From Aquiluna borgnonia (lineage in GTDB: Bacteria > Actinomycetota > Actinomycetes > Actinomycetales > Microbacteriaceae), in NCBI RefSeq assembly GCF_013283855.1, contig NZ_CP054056.1, forward strand, positions 372,001 through 436,000: 64,000 bases of DNA. The letters are read 5' to 3'. The notes beneath the pieces were generated by a model that had not been told where the DNA came from, did no database searches, and saw nothing but the letters and a program-made list of their open reading frames with translations. This document shows positions 43,136 through 52,185 of the stretch, one piece after another. The position numbers and the translations under genes are program-made. Within the stretch, counting starts at the first letter, position 1; each line of letters begins with the position of its first letter.

Positions 43136-43974
43136 CTGGGCCGCTTTTCTCGGTTGCCAATCAGCGCCGCCCCAACTATCAGCACCGCGCTCATCAGGAG
43201 CTCAATTGAGGGCTCAATGCCCGAAACCAAAACCAGCAGTGTTGTGGAAAGCAGGGGAGTGAGGAATGAGAGCAGCCCGATGCGCTGAGGGTTGCCGTGC
43301 TTGATCGCATAGTCCCAAAGATAAAAAGCTCCACCCAAAGGCCCAAACCCCAAAACCAATAGCAGCAGCCACTGCTGCGATGTGGGTGAAACGGCGGGCT
43401 CAAATATGAGGTGAGCAATCAGGGCCAAGACCCCTGAGACCAGGGCAAAACCGCCAACCGCAGCGGTCTCAAAGTGAGGTAGCCGTTTCGTCATAAGTGA
43501 GTAGGTGGCCCAGATGATTGCTGCAATCAGCGCGTATAGGTAACCAATTTCAAGATCGGTGGTGAGGTTGCCCGCAGAGCTAATAGCTAACGCCGCTCCG
43601 GCAAAACCAACCAGCGCGGCAATCACGTGTTTGAGCCTCAGCGAGGTGCCGGGGATAAACACCGGAGCCAGCACCACTATCAATAGCGGCCAGCTGTAGT
43701 TCACCAGGTTCGCCTGAACACTGGGAGCGTTTTGAAGGGCTGCAAAGAGTGCGGCGTGGAATCCAAACAGGCCATAGATCCCAACCGCAAAGGTCTTTGC
43801 TGGAACCAAAAGCCTTGAGACATTTCCCTTGATCATCACTAGGGAAATAAGGGAGCCTGCCAAAAGACCAACACCGGTTATGAAAAAGGGCGGCAGGTTT
43901 GCAAGTAGCTCGCCAAGGCTTGCCAAGGTCGCCCACAGCAAAATTGCACCCAGGGCAGCCAAGTCACTTCTCAC
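43132..43974 (-). CDS. EamA/DMT transporter, YddG-like
   Basis: A 280-aa drug/metabolite transporter with 10 helices in two EamA repeats. The region NAPSVQANLVNYSWPLLIVVLAPVF, in which an Asn-Tyr-x-Trp-Pro motif closes helix 4, resembles the aromatic amino acid exporter YddG; substrate is inferred only. The GTG start follows TAGATT by 6 nt with no good ribosome site. Confidence 0.8.
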   Translation of the reverse strand: MRSDLAALGAILLWATLASLGELLANLPPFFITGVGLLAGSLISLVMIKGNVSRLLVPAKTFAVGIYGLFGFHAALFAALQNAPSVQANLVNYSWPLLIVVLAPVFIPGTSLRLKHVIAALVGFAGAALAISSAGNLTTDLEIGYLYALIAAIIWATYSLMTKRLPHFETAAVGGFALVSGVLALIAHLIFEPAVSPTSQQWLLLLVLGFGPLGGAFYLWDYAIKHGNPQRIGLLSFLTPLLSTTLLVLVSGIEPSIELLMSAVLIVGAALIGNREKRPS

Positions 43975-43980
43975 CCCCTA

Positions 43981-43986
43981 AATCTA
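43981..43986 (-). promoter_or_regulatory. Candidate -10 of the EamA-MFS pair
   Basis: Reads TAGATT on the minus strand and ends 6 nt before the GTG start. Consistent with the leaderless pattern of this window. Confidence 0.35.
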
Positions 43987-44088
43987 CCGTTGGCCGCCAA
44001 AACAAAGCGTTGTCTCAAACAGCTTGAGTATTTGGATAAAACAAACAAAAAAAGACAAATCTGTTACAAAAAAGAAACGAGAATTTTT

Positions 44089-44094
44089 TATAAG
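44089..44094 (+). promoter_or_regulatory. Candidate -10 of the oligopeptide transporter operon
   Basis: TATAAG (5 of 6) preceded by a strikingly A-rich stretch (44034-44080) that could act as an UP element or be bent. It would give a leader of about 75 nt carrying a strong AAGGAG site (44165-44170). No clear -35 at 16-18 bp. Confidence 0.4.
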
Positions 44095-44174
44095 ACTCAA
44101 TCCCACCTTTAGAGTTGACTAAGTCCATTGCGGGACGCCCGTTTCCGCGTGAGACTCCAACTACAAGGAGAAAC

Positions 44175-45980
44175 ATGAAGAAATTCCGCGGAATCTCTCT
44201 GGTTGCCGGTGTAGCTGCTCTTGGTCTAACCCTTTCGGGTTGCGCCGCTCCAGAGGAGCTAACCCCGACCGAAACCACCGAGGCTGCTGCCGAAGAGACC
44301 ACGGCACCGCTAATCACGGTTGCCTGGAACGACATCGCAAGCGACTTCAACACCTCAAGCGCTGCTGGAAACAACGTATCCAACTCGATTCCTGCCTACC
44401 TTTCTGGTTCGGGATTCAACTACTACGACAACTCTCCAGCCCTTGTGAAGAACACAGAATTTGGTACCTACGAGCTAGTCTCCGAGGACCCAATGACCGT
44501 CACCTACACCATCAACGACGCAGTCGTCTGGTCTGACGGCACCCCAATTGACGGCGCAGACATGCTGCTGTCTTGGGCCGCAATGTTCGGTTACGGCAAG
44601 GACGCTGAGGGCAACTACCTGTTCCAGCACGCTGCTCCTCGCGAGGACCTAGCCTCCAAGCTGCCAACCGTTGACGGCAAGACTTTGAGCTTCGAGTACG
44701 ACATCCCTTACGTTGACTGGGAGCTCCAGTTCGGTATCGGTGTCTCGGCTCACGGTACCGTCATGATGGCCTACCCAGAGATCACCGACCCAGCAGAGGC
44801 AAAGGCCAAGCTGATCGAGGCGATCCAGGGCAACGACCTAGAGTGGCTGAAGGCTGTAGCTGATGTCTGGAACACCGGTTACCAGCACACTGACACCCCT
44901 GAGAACCCACTGGTTACCCTCTCCTCCGGACCATACATGGTCGAGGAGCTAGTAGCTGACCAGTACATCACCATGGTTCAGAACCCGCTTTACACCTGGG
45001 GTCCAAAGCCTAAGTACGAGCGCATCACCATCCGCGAGATCGCAGACTCAACCGCCGCTATCCAGGCTGTTGAGAACGGTGAGGTTCAGATTGCTTCCGG
45101 TCAGCCAACCGCTGACGTGCTAGCACTGGTCCAGGCTCTTACCAACGCTTCCTACGAGACCGGTGACGAGGCTGCCTACGAGCACATCGACCTAACCACC
45201 AACAACGGCGGTCCTTTCGACCCAGCCTCATACGGTGGCGACGCTGAGAAGGCACGCAAGGTTCGCCAGGCATTCCTACTCTCGATCCCTCGTGAGCAGA
45301 TTCTTGAGAACCTGATCAAGCCACTGAACGCAAACGCATCGCTGCGTAACTCGATCCTGCTGATCCCTGGATCACCAAACTACGAGGCAATGGTTGCTGA
45401 GTCAGGTGTAGCCGATTACCTCGGAACTGACGCTGAGAACCTTGAGAAGGCAAAGGCCCTGCTTGCAGAGGCTGGCGTCTCCGGCACCATCGACGTTGAG
45501 TTCTGGTACCCAGAGGGCAACGTTCGTCGTGGCCAGCAGTTCGAGCTAATCGCAGCTAACGCAGCGCTAGCCGGCTTCAACCTGATCGACGAGTCAGAGC
45601 CAGACTGGATGTTCACCGACCCATCGGTTAACCCAACTAACCCTCACGACGCAGTTATCTTCGCGTGGGCAGCAACCTCACTAGCAGTTACCGGTAACGA
45701 CCAGCAGTACGGAACCGGAAAGCCATCTAACTTCTCCGGCTACTCAAACGCCAAGGTTGATGCACTGCTAGAGGAGCTAAACAGCACCCTTGACCCTGCT
45801 CGCCAGTTCGAGATTCAGCTGGCAGTTGAGCAGGAGATGTGGAAAGACGCATACTCCATCACCATCTTCCAGTTCCCAGGTCTTGCCTGGTGGGAGACTG
45901 CGGTTGATGGCGTGAGCCTAAACCCACTAGTTCCTTACTACTTCTGGAACTTCTGGGACTGGACCCCAACTGCGGGCTAA
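44175..45980 (+). CDS. Oligopeptide ABC transporter substrate-binding lipoprotein
   Basis: A 601-aa SBP_bac_5 protein that captures peptides or other oligomers outside the cell. The lipobox is LSGC with C23, followed by a Thr/Glu-rich linker (residues 27-45). Family features: YTINDAVVWSDGTPIDGADMLLSW, PYMVEE and a C-terminal SGYSNAKVD-type block. Codon choice is strongly biased (AAC, GAC, GAG, TTC, CCA), unlike most genes here, indicating high expression. Strong AAGGAG 4 nt upstream. Confidence 0.93.
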   Translation: MKKFRGISLVAGVAALGLTLSGCAAPEELTPTETTEAAAEETTAPLITVAWNDIASDFNTSSAAGNNVSNSIPAYLSGSGFNYYDNSPALVKNTEFGTYELVSEDPMTVTYTINDAVVWSDGTPIDGADMLLSWAAMFGYGKDAEGNYLFQHAAPREDLASKLPTVDGKTLSFEYDIPYVDWELQFGIGVSAHGTVMMAYPEITDPAEAKAKLIEAIQGNDLEWLKAVADVWNTGYQHTDTPENPLVTLSSGPYMVEELVADQYITMVQNPLYTWGPKPKYERITIREIADSTAAIQAVENGEVQIASGQPTADVLALVQALTNASYETGDEAAYEHIDLTTNNGGPFDPASYGGDAEKARKVRQAFLLSIPREQILENLIKPLNANASLRNSILLIPGSPNYEAMVAESGVADYLGTDAENLEKAKALLAEAGVSGTIDVEFWYPEGNVRRGQQFELIAANAALAGFNLIDESEPDWMFTDPSVNPTNPHDAVIFAWAATSLAVTGNDQQYGTGKPSNFSGYSNAKVDALLEELNSTLDPARQFEIQLAVEQEMWKDAYSITIFQFPGLAWWETAVDGVSLNPLVPYYFWNFWDWTPTAG

Positions 45981-45993
45981 TCCAGCGTAAACA

Positions 45994-46037
45994 CTGTGCG
46001 GGGGTCATCGCCTTAGGGCGGTGACCCCCAATCACAG
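45994..46037 (+). promoter_or_regulatory. Long hairpin between binding protein and permease genes
   Basis: A 13-bp GC-rich stem (46000-46012 with 46017-46029; one G-U pair) with a TTAG loop, extended by an outer CTGTG/CACAG stem. No T run follows, so it is not a standard terminator. It more likely stabilises the 3' end of the binding-protein mRNA or partly halts transcription to lower permease output. Confidence 0.6.
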
Positions 46038-46054
46038 CAAAAGAATAGGCACAC

Positions 46055-47599
46055 ATGTTTAGCTTCATCCTTCGGCGCCTGGCGGCCACTCTGGCCGTGC
46101 TTTTTGTGGCGTCATTTGTGGTTTATCAACTAACCGCAATCTCAGGCGATCCGCTCCAAGAGCTGCGCACCTCCACCGACCAGGAGGCACTCGCCAAAAT
46201 CAAGTACCTCACCGAGGTGCTCCAGCTGGAGACCCCTCCGGTCATTCGCTACTTCTACTGGCTCGCTGGAGCCGCCGGTTGCCTGGTTGGTCAGTGCAAC
46301 CTGGGAATCTCTATCGCCAAGGGCGAGCAGCAGGTCATCGACCTGCTGGGAACCGCCATGGGTTCAACCCTCCAGCTGATCACCCTGGCAACAATTCTTT
46401 CCATTCTGGTTGGTGTCACCATCGGAATGACGACTGCCCTGAGGCAGTACTCGGGCTATGACTACTCGGTCACCTTCTTTGCTTTTGTTTTTTACTCGCT
46501 GCCAATCTTCTGGGTTGCCGTTTTGCTCAAGGAGTTTGGCGCTATCAGGTTCAACCGCTTCCTGGGTGATCCGGTACTTTCACCCACCACGCTGATAGTC
46601 ATTGCCCTCGTATTGGGGGCCATAGTAACCGGCATCGTTGGCGGTGGTCTTGCCACCAGGATCAGAACCTTCTTGCTATCGGCTGCGTTTACCGGAGGGT
46701 TACTAACCTTTCTAAACATCACCCAGTGGTTGAAGTATCCCTCCATTGGCCTGGTCGGAGTATTCCTACTAACCGCCATGGTTGCCGGAGTGGTGCTTTT
46801 ACTCTCCACCGGTTTTGGCCAGCGCCGGGCGGTATTGATTGTCGGTTCAATGGCTTTGATCGCTGCTGCGATGTGGATGCCATTCCAGTACCTTTTCTTC
46901 TATGTCCAGGGTTTCTCTGGAATCCTGCTGGCAATTCTGATAATGGCGGCCATTGGTGTCGGTCTCGGCCTAGTTTTCGGTGGGGATTCCAAGCGCGAGA
47001 TCGCCAGGGCTGCCGGTATTACCGGAGCCTTGGGTGGCTTGGTGCTGGTAATTGATGAGGCGCTGCAGTACTGGAGCACCTACCTGTCTTTGATTCCACA
47101 AAAGAGTGGCTTCATCTCCACCATTGGAGCTATCACCCCAACCATCAAACGTGAAGACAACATGTGGCTGACCCTGCTGGATGGCTACGCTCACCTGATC
47201 CTGCCAACCGCTGCGCTCATGATCGTTTCGGTTGCCGGCTACACGCGCTATGCGCGTGCGAGCCTGCTTGAGGTTTTGAACCAGGACTACATCCGCACCG
47301 CAAGAGCCAAGGGTCTCACGGAGCGTGTGGTTATTGTTCGTCACGCCTTCAGAAACGCGATGATCCCAATTGCCACCATCATCGCCTTTGACATCTCAGG
47401 GCTAATTGGCGGTGCAATTATTACCGAGCGAGTCTTTGCATGGGAGGGCATGGGAGCGCTGTTCAACGCCGGACTTCACGCGGTTGATGTCAATCTGGTG
47501 ATGGGCTTTTTCCTGGTCACCGGTTTGTTTGCCGTGGTTGGAAACCTGATTGCCGACCTGCTCTACTCCGCCCTAGACCCAAGAATCCGGGTGAGCTAA
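46055..47599 (+). CDS. Oligopeptide ABC transporter permease, DppB type with central insertion
   Basis: A 514-aa permease; typical DppB/OppB proteins have 310-340 residues. The N-terminal part (FILRRLAATLAVLFVASFVVYQL, then TLQLITLATILSILVGVTIGM) and the C-terminal part with the EAA loop (VLNQDYIRTARAKGLTERVV) are standard. Between them, roughly residues 175-345, lies extra sequence with about five added hydrophobic helices. The function of the insertion is unknown; it may be lineage-typical. Next gene starts directly at its stop codon. Confidence 0.9.
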   Translation: MFSFILRRLAATLAVLFVASFVVYQLTAISGDPLQELRTSTDQEALAKIKYLTEVLQLETPPVIRYFYWLAGAAGCLVGQCNLGISIAKGEQQVIDLLGTAMGSTLQLITLATILSILVGVTIGMTTALRQYSGYDYSVTFFAFVFYSLPIFWVAVLLKEFGAIRFNRFLGDPVLSPTTLIVIALVLGAIVTGIVGGGLATRIRTFLLSAAFTGGLLTFLNITQWLKYPSIGLVGVFLLTAMVAGVVLLLSTGFGQRRAVLIVGSMALIAAAMWMPFQYLFFYVQGFSGILLAILIMAAIGVGLGLVFGGDSKREIARAAGITGALGGLVLVIDEALQYWSTYLSLIPQKSGFISTIGAITPTIKREDNMWLTLLDGYAHLILPTAALMIVSVAGYTRYARASLLEVLNQDYIRTARAKGLTERVVIVRHAFRNAMIPIATIIAFDISGLIGGAIITERVFAWEGMGALFNAGLHAVDVNLVMGFFLVTGLFAVVGNLIADLLYSALDPRIRVS

Positions 47600-48697
47600 T
47601 TGGCTAAGAAGAAACACTCACAAGAAACCATGCTGAACAAAGAAATCACCATCGAGCAGCGCGAGACCGAAGGCCTCTCGCTTGGCACGATTGTTCGCCG
47701 CAGGTTCCTCGCTCACAAGGCAGCAGTAGCTTCACTAATCGTTTTGGGTTTGATTACCCTCTTGGCCTTCACCTCGGTTGGCATTGTGATTGGCGGCTCG
47801 GGCAAGCTGGTGGTTGACCCTGCCACCAACCAGCTCATTGTTGATGGCCTTCGAATTCCAGGTTGGTGGCAGTTCAACTGGTACCAGAACTACCCCATTG
47901 TGAATGCCGGTGGAACGCCAACCCTCACGGTTTGGCCCTTTGACCCAGGTCTTCACCCATTTGGGCAGGACACCCTGGGTAAAGACATCTTCGCCAGGGT
48001 TATGCGAGGCATTCAGCAGTCGTTGACGGTAATCCTGCTGGTTGGAGTTATTGCCACGGTCTTGGGTGTTGTAGTTGGTTCCATCGCAGGGTTCCTGCGT
48101 GGACGCATTGACAGCCTGCTGATGAGATTCACCGACGTAATCATCATCATCCCAACCCTGGTGTTGGGTGCTGTTCTTGGCCGCACTTTTGGTGGCAATG
48201 CCATCTCCCTTGGACTGCTCTTGGGCTTCATTGCCTGGACCGGTCTTGCTCGTTTGGTTAGAGCCGAGTTCCTCTCGCTTCGCGAGCGAGAGTTTGTAGA
48301 TGCTGCTCGGGTTGCAGGTGCCACAAACTTCCGAATCATTTTCCGCCACATCCTGCCAAACTCAATTGGTGTGATCGTGGTAAACGCGACGCTTTTGATG
48401 TCGGCTGCCATTTTGATCGAGACCTCTCTGAGCTACTTGGGCTTTGGAATCACAGCTCCAGACATCTCACTGGGTCAGATCATCAGCGAATACAACGAGG
48501 CTTTTAAGACCAGACCCTGGCTGTTCTGGTATCCGGGTCTTTTCATCGTTGTAATTGCGCTGGCCATCAACTTTATTGGTGATGGCCTGCGAGATGCCTT
48601 TGATCCTCGTCAGCGCCGCTTGCCAAGGCAAGAGGGCGCCATCAAGGACCTCAAGGCCATCATTGCCTCCCGCTACGCCAAGAAGCAGGGGAAGTAA
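47600..48697 (+). CDS. Oligopeptide ABC transporter permease, DppC type
   Basis: A 365-aa permease. A 45-residue cytosolic head is followed by helix 1 (AAVASLIVLGLITLLAF), a long extracytoplasmic loop (about 75-135) and the core with EAA loop FVDAARVAGATNFRII. The TTG start directly follows the TAA of the first permease. Its stop lies 3 bp from the end of the convergent PH-domain gene. Confidence 0.92.
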   Translation: MAKKKHSQETMLNKEITIEQRETEGLSLGTIVRRRFLAHKAAVASLIVLGLITLLAFTSVGIVIGGSGKLVVDPATNQLIVDGLRIPGWWQFNWYQNYPIVNAGGTPTLTVWPFDPGLHPFGQDTLGKDIFARVMRGIQQSLTVILLVGVIATVLGVVVGSIAGFLRGRIDSLLMRFTDVIIIIPTLVLGAVLGRTFGGNAISLGLLLGFIAWTGLARLVRAEFLSLREREFVDAARVAGATNFRIIFRHILPNSIGVIVVNATLLMSAAILIETSLSYLGFGITAPDISLGQIISEYNEAFKTRPWLFWYPGLFIVVIALAINFIGDGLRDAFDPRQRRLPRQEGAIKDLKAIIASRYAKKQGK

Positions 48698-48700
48698 TTG

Positions 48701-49273
48701 CTAGAGAACAAAGGCGCTAGCCACCACGAGCGCTGTAAGGCCAATCAGTTTGCGGAAATGCCAGGTGCTAGAGACGCTAGCGGCTCCAGGGTTTTCTCGG
48801 CGCTGCTCCCAGATTCTTCGGATGTGCGCTGCTGCAGCGCCAGAGTCGCTGGTGACCAGATCACCCGGTCTAACGGTTCCAGCAAGGTAGGTGGATTCCG
48901 GAAGGTGTTGACCTTGGTCCCTGGAGGCAAAGATGGCGCTGTGGCGACCCGGAGCAGGAGCACCCCAAGCGGTGTACTTTTTGCCAAGGGCTTGAATGCT
49001 GAGGGCGTATTTGGTGTCCACCACCTCAATGGCACCCCAGGAGATGTAGTGGGTTCGAACCACATTCACAATCCTCACGCCACCCTCATCAACCTCAACC
49101 CTTGGGTAGAAGTAGAGAATTGCAACCACAAAGACCACCAGGGCAACCGGTGGAACACTCACCGCAAAGCTCCAGAAGCCCTCAGCAGCCCAAATGCCGG
49201 CCAAAACGGCCAGCAACACCAGCGCGGTGACAACCGCGCTTACTTGGGCGAATTTAGATCTGAATACCTGCAC
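48701..49273 (-). CDS. PH-domain membrane protein, antisense inside the transporter operon
   Basis: A 190-aa protein with two N-terminal helices (VSAVVTALVLLAVLAGIW and FAVSVPPVALVVFVVAILYF), then a bacterial PH-like domain (RVEVDEGGVRIVNVVRTHYISWGAIEVVD) and a C-terminal helix (LIGLTALVVASAFVL). Actinobacterial proteins of this type have no settled role. It runs against the flanking transporter genes, separating the permeases from the ATPase. GTG start; 32 bp from the divergent ATPase start. Confidence 0.75.
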   Translation of the reverse strand: MQVFRSKFAQVSAVVTALVLLAVLAGIWAAEGFWSFAVSVPPVALVVFVVAILYFYPRVEVDEGGVRIVNVVRTHYISWGAIEVVDTKYALSIQALGKKYTAWGAPAPGRHSAIFASRDQGQHLPESTYLAGTVRPGDLVTSDSGAAAAHIRRIWEQRRENPGAASVSSTWHFRKLIGLTALVVASAFVL

Positions 49274-49305
49274 CCGACCACCCTACAGCTTGGAGTTTTT
49301 GCCTA

Positions 49306-50946
49306 ATGGAAACCCAAAACCCAATTATTCAGGCCCAGGAACTCAATGTTGACTTCTGGGTGGATGGCCAGTGGGTCATGGCGGCAAGCGGAGTTAACTT
49401 TGAGGTCAGGCCCGGTCAGGTTCTAGCCATTGTTGGAGAGTCTGGTTCCGGTAAGTCAACCTCAGCCATGAGCCTTCTGGGCTTACTGCCGGTAAACGGT
49501 CGCTCAAGTGGCTCAGTAAAGCTCAAGGGCGAGGAGCTCATTGGAGCCACTAAGAAGCGTCTACGTGAGATCCGAGGCAATGACATTGCGGTGATCTTCC
49601 AGGAGCCAATGACTGCTCTCAACCCCGTCTACACCATTGGTTTCCAGATCGTTGAGGCACTCCAGGTTCACTTCAACACCATGACCAAGGCGCAGGCTAA
49701 AAAGCGCGCCTTGGAGCTACTCAAGATGGTTGAGCTTCCAGACCCAGAAAAAGCCTTCAACTCCTACCCTCACCAGCTCTCAGGCGGTCAGCGTCAAAGG
49801 GCCATGATCGCTCAGTCAATCTCCTGCGATCCAATGCTCCTAATTGCCGACGAGCCCACCACAGCCCTTGACGTCACGGTCCAGGCTGAAATCCTTGAGC
49901 TGATGCGCAACCTCAACCAGAGATTGCAATCCGCAATCATCCTGATCACCCATGACATGGGTGTGGTCGCTGAACTCAGCGACCACATGATTGTCATGAA
50001 GGACGGTGTGGTTGTTGAAACCGGCACCACCTACGACACCTTCAAAAATCCAAAGCATCAATACACCAGAGACCTACTCGCTGCAGTTCCTCACCTAGGC
50101 AAGGTTCAAGTCTCAGAACCTAAGCCAAGGCCACAGGGCATCAAGCCAACCCTGATCTTGGAAAACGTAAACATCGAGTATCCAAAGCGCGGGAAGGTCC
50201 CAGCATTCCTAGCCGTCAAAGACGCAAGCCTAGAGATTTACCCCGGTGAGGTCTTGGGTCTGGTGGGGGAGTCTGGCTCAGGCAAAACCACAATTGGCCG
50301 AGCAGTTGTTGGTTTGGTTCCAATCAAATCTGGAGCACTTGAGATCTCTGGCATGTCCATGGTTGGTGTTTCAAAGGAAGACCTCATGGCCGCTAGGCGC
50401 AACATTGGAATTGTCTTCCAGGATCCAGGAAGCTCTCTCAACCCACGTTGGCCCATCGGTCAGTCGATTGCAGAACCACTCCTGCTGGCAGGCTGGGCAC
50501 AAGACCAGAGAACTAATCGAGTTTCAGAACTTCTAGACCTAGTAGAACTCCCAAAAACCTATAGAAACCGTTATCCCCATGAGCTCTCTGGTGGCCAGCG
50601 TCAGCGCGTTGGCATTGCAAGGGCACTGGCCCTCAGCCCAAAGCTACTCGTTGCTGACGAACCAACCAGTGCACTGGATGTTTCTGTCCAGGCAAGAGTG
50701 CTGGAGCTTTTGCAGCAGATCCAAAAAGAGCAGCAGTTTGCCACCCTATTTGTTTCTCACGACCTTGCGGTAATTGACCTGCTGAGCGACCGAATTGCCG
50801 TCATGCAGCACGGAGTTATTGTTGAGCAGGGCTCAAAGGAGCAAATTCTAAGAAACCCTCAAGAGGATTACACCAAGAAGTTGATTGCGGCGGTGCCGGT
50901 GCCTGACCCAGAGGTAAGGCGGGCCGCTGAAAAAACCTTAGACTAG
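49306..50946 (+). CDS. Oligopeptide ABC transporter double ATPase (DppD-DppF fusion)
   Basis: A 546-aa protein with two complete nucleotide-binding domains. First half (about 1-265): Walker A GESGSGKST, signature LSGGQRQRAMIAQS, Walker B LLIADEPTTALD. Second half (about 280-546): Walker A GESGSGKTT, signature LSGGQRQRVGIARA, Walker B LLVADEPTSALD. Each half ends in the OppD/F-type tail with a PHLG or VPVPDPE segment. It powers the permeases encoded upstream. Ribosome site GGAG is 10 nt before ATG; its promoter must lie within the antisense PH gene unless it is read through. Confidence 0.94.
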   Translation: METQNPIIQAQELNVDFWVDGQWVMAASGVNFEVRPGQVLAIVGESGSGKSTSAMSLLGLLPVNGRSSGSVKLKGEELIGATKKRLREIRGNDIAVIFQEPMTALNPVYTIGFQIVEALQVHFNTMTKAQAKKRALELLKMVELPDPEKAFNSYPHQLSGGQRQRAMIAQSISCDPMLLIADEPTTALDVTVQAEILELMRNLNQRLQSAIILITHDMGVVAELSDHMIVMKDGVVVETGTTYDTFKNPKHQYTRDLLAAVPHLGKVQVSEPKPRPQGIKPTLILENVNIEYPKRGKVPAFLAVKDASLEIYPGEVLGLVGESGSGKTTIGRAVVGLVPIKSGALEISGMSMVGVSKEDLMAARRNIGIVFQDPGSSLNPRWPIGQSIAEPLLLAGWAQDQRTNRVSELLDLVELPKTYRNRYPHELSGGQRQRVGIARALALSPKLLVADEPTSALDVSVQARVLELLQQIQKEQQFATLFVSHDLAVIDLLSDRIAVMQHGVIVEQGSKEQILRNPQEDYTKKLIAAVPVPDPEVRRAAEKTLD

Positions 50947-50964
50947 GCAAATCTTGCCTGAGTC
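50941..50964 (+). terminator. Weak hairpin at the end of the transporter operon
   Basis: GACTAGGCAA pairs with TTGCCTGAGTC around an ATC loop (one bulged G). No T run follows, so termination by this alone is doubtful. The rest of the 188-bp gap to pseI shows no feature I can support. Confidence 0.3.
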
Positions 50965-51134
50965 TAACTATCGGTTCTAGATTTCAATCACATTGACTAG
51001 TGCTCAACGCGACTGTCTAAAGTAATAAGCGCTGGTAAGAAAGTCTTCACGGGGACGTTTTTTAATCTCGAAAGGCAATCCTCATTGTGAAACTAGAAAA
51101 ACATTTGATCAGGGTTTACCGAGATTGGCAAAGG

Positions 51135-52181
51135 TTAGCAAAGTTGGTCGAGTACCTCTTTCGTGACCGGATCACCGGCGTAAAAGGCTACTGGAGCATT
51201 TTTTCCGATAATTTTTTTCAGAAATTTTGGAGCAACTCCATATCCCGGCCTAATTGACCTGACATGATCGCGGGATAACATTTCTCCCCTTTTAACATCT
51301 TTTACGAAGTACAGGGAGCGACGAAAACGGATATTATCTCTTTCGCTTGGTTGAATGGCAAAGTTATCGAATCCTAGTGATTCCCATACACGATCGGCAG
51401 ACTCTCGGAGTGATTTAAGGCCACTTGGGTCCATTGAGAACGAGTCATCAGGACCTCCGGAAGTTGTATCCCAGGTGAAGTGCTTTTCGATAATCGTCGC
51501 ACCTAGCGAAATAGCTGCTAAAGCCACATCATTACCTACCGTATGGTCAGATAAGCCAATTTGGGAGTCAAAAATCGAACGCAACTTCTCGATCGTATTA
51601 AGTTTGTACTCCGAAGCAGGCGCGGGATATGAGGACAAACAATGAAGCAGCGCAACATCCTCAGCCCCTGACTCCATCGCTACATCGTACGCTTCGGTTA
51701 TTTCCTCAAGGCTAGCCAGGCCAGTCGAGATAATCAGAGGCTTCCCAGTTGATGCAGCGATACGAATTAGTTCCAAGTCGACAATTTCAAACGATGCGAT
51801 TTTGTATGCAGGAGCATTTAGCCTCTCAAGCAATTCAACGGCACTCGCGTCGAAGGGACTACTGAAAATGGTTATGCCAATTTCAGAAGCGGCGTCAAAA
51901 AGTTCCTGGTGCCATTCCCAGGGGGTGTGGGCTTGCTGGTACAAGTCGTAAAGTGTGCGTCCGTCCCAAATCCCTCCATTAATTTGGAAGTCCGATTTTG
52001 CAGATTGAATAGTGAGGGTATCAGCCGTGTATGTCTGGAGTTTGACAGCGCTCGCTCCGTTGCGCTTTGCAGCGGCAATAAGATCTAAGGCTCGCGATAA
52101 AGATCCATTGTGATTTGCGGAAATCTCAGCAATCAAATAAGGGGGCTTATTTACTCCAATTTCCCTGCCATCAATTCTCAT
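51135..52181 (-). CDS. pseI: Pseudaminic acid synthase
   Basis: Condenses PEP with the free 2,4-diamino-trideoxy-altrose product of PseG to give pseudaminic acid. NeuB-type TIM barrel with PYLIAEISANHNGS, VKLQTYTADT, FSSPFD and GLSDHTVGNDVALAA-type blocks, plus a C-terminal SAF (antifreeze-like) domain (about 285-345). The HTVG and FTWDTTSGGPDDSFSMDP region favours PseI over the sialic acid synthase NeuB. ATG 52181 chosen (348 aa) with GGAAT upstream; it starts just after the previous gene. Last gene of the operon. Confidence 0.88.
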   Translation of the reverse strand: MRIDGREIGVNKPPYLIAEISANHNGSLSRALDLIAAAKRNGASAVKLQTYTADTLTIQSAKSDFQINGGIWDGRTLYDLYQQAHTPWEWHQELFDAASEIGITIFSSPFDASAVELLERLNAPAYKIASFEIVDLELIRIAASTGKPLIISTGLASLEEITEAYDVAMESGAEDVALLHCLSSYPAPASEYKLNTIEKLRSIFDSQIGLSDHTVGNDVALAAISLGATIIEKHFTWDTTSGGPDDSFSMDPSGLKSLRESADRVWESLGFDNFAIQPSERDNIRFRRSLYFVKDVKRGEMLSRDHVRSIRPGYGVAPKFLKKIIGKNAPVAFYAGDPVTKEVLDQLC

Positions 52182-52185
52182 ATCT

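Noticed and set aside
50947-51134. Attachment site or insertion-sequence remnant at the island border
   Set aside because: No terminal inverted repeats, target duplication, tRNA fragment or transposase remnant is visible.
51087-51257. 56-codon plus-strand frame overlapping the end of pseI
   Set aside because: GTG start without a well-spaced ribosome site, overlaps the pseI coding end and shows no known pattern; treated as chance.
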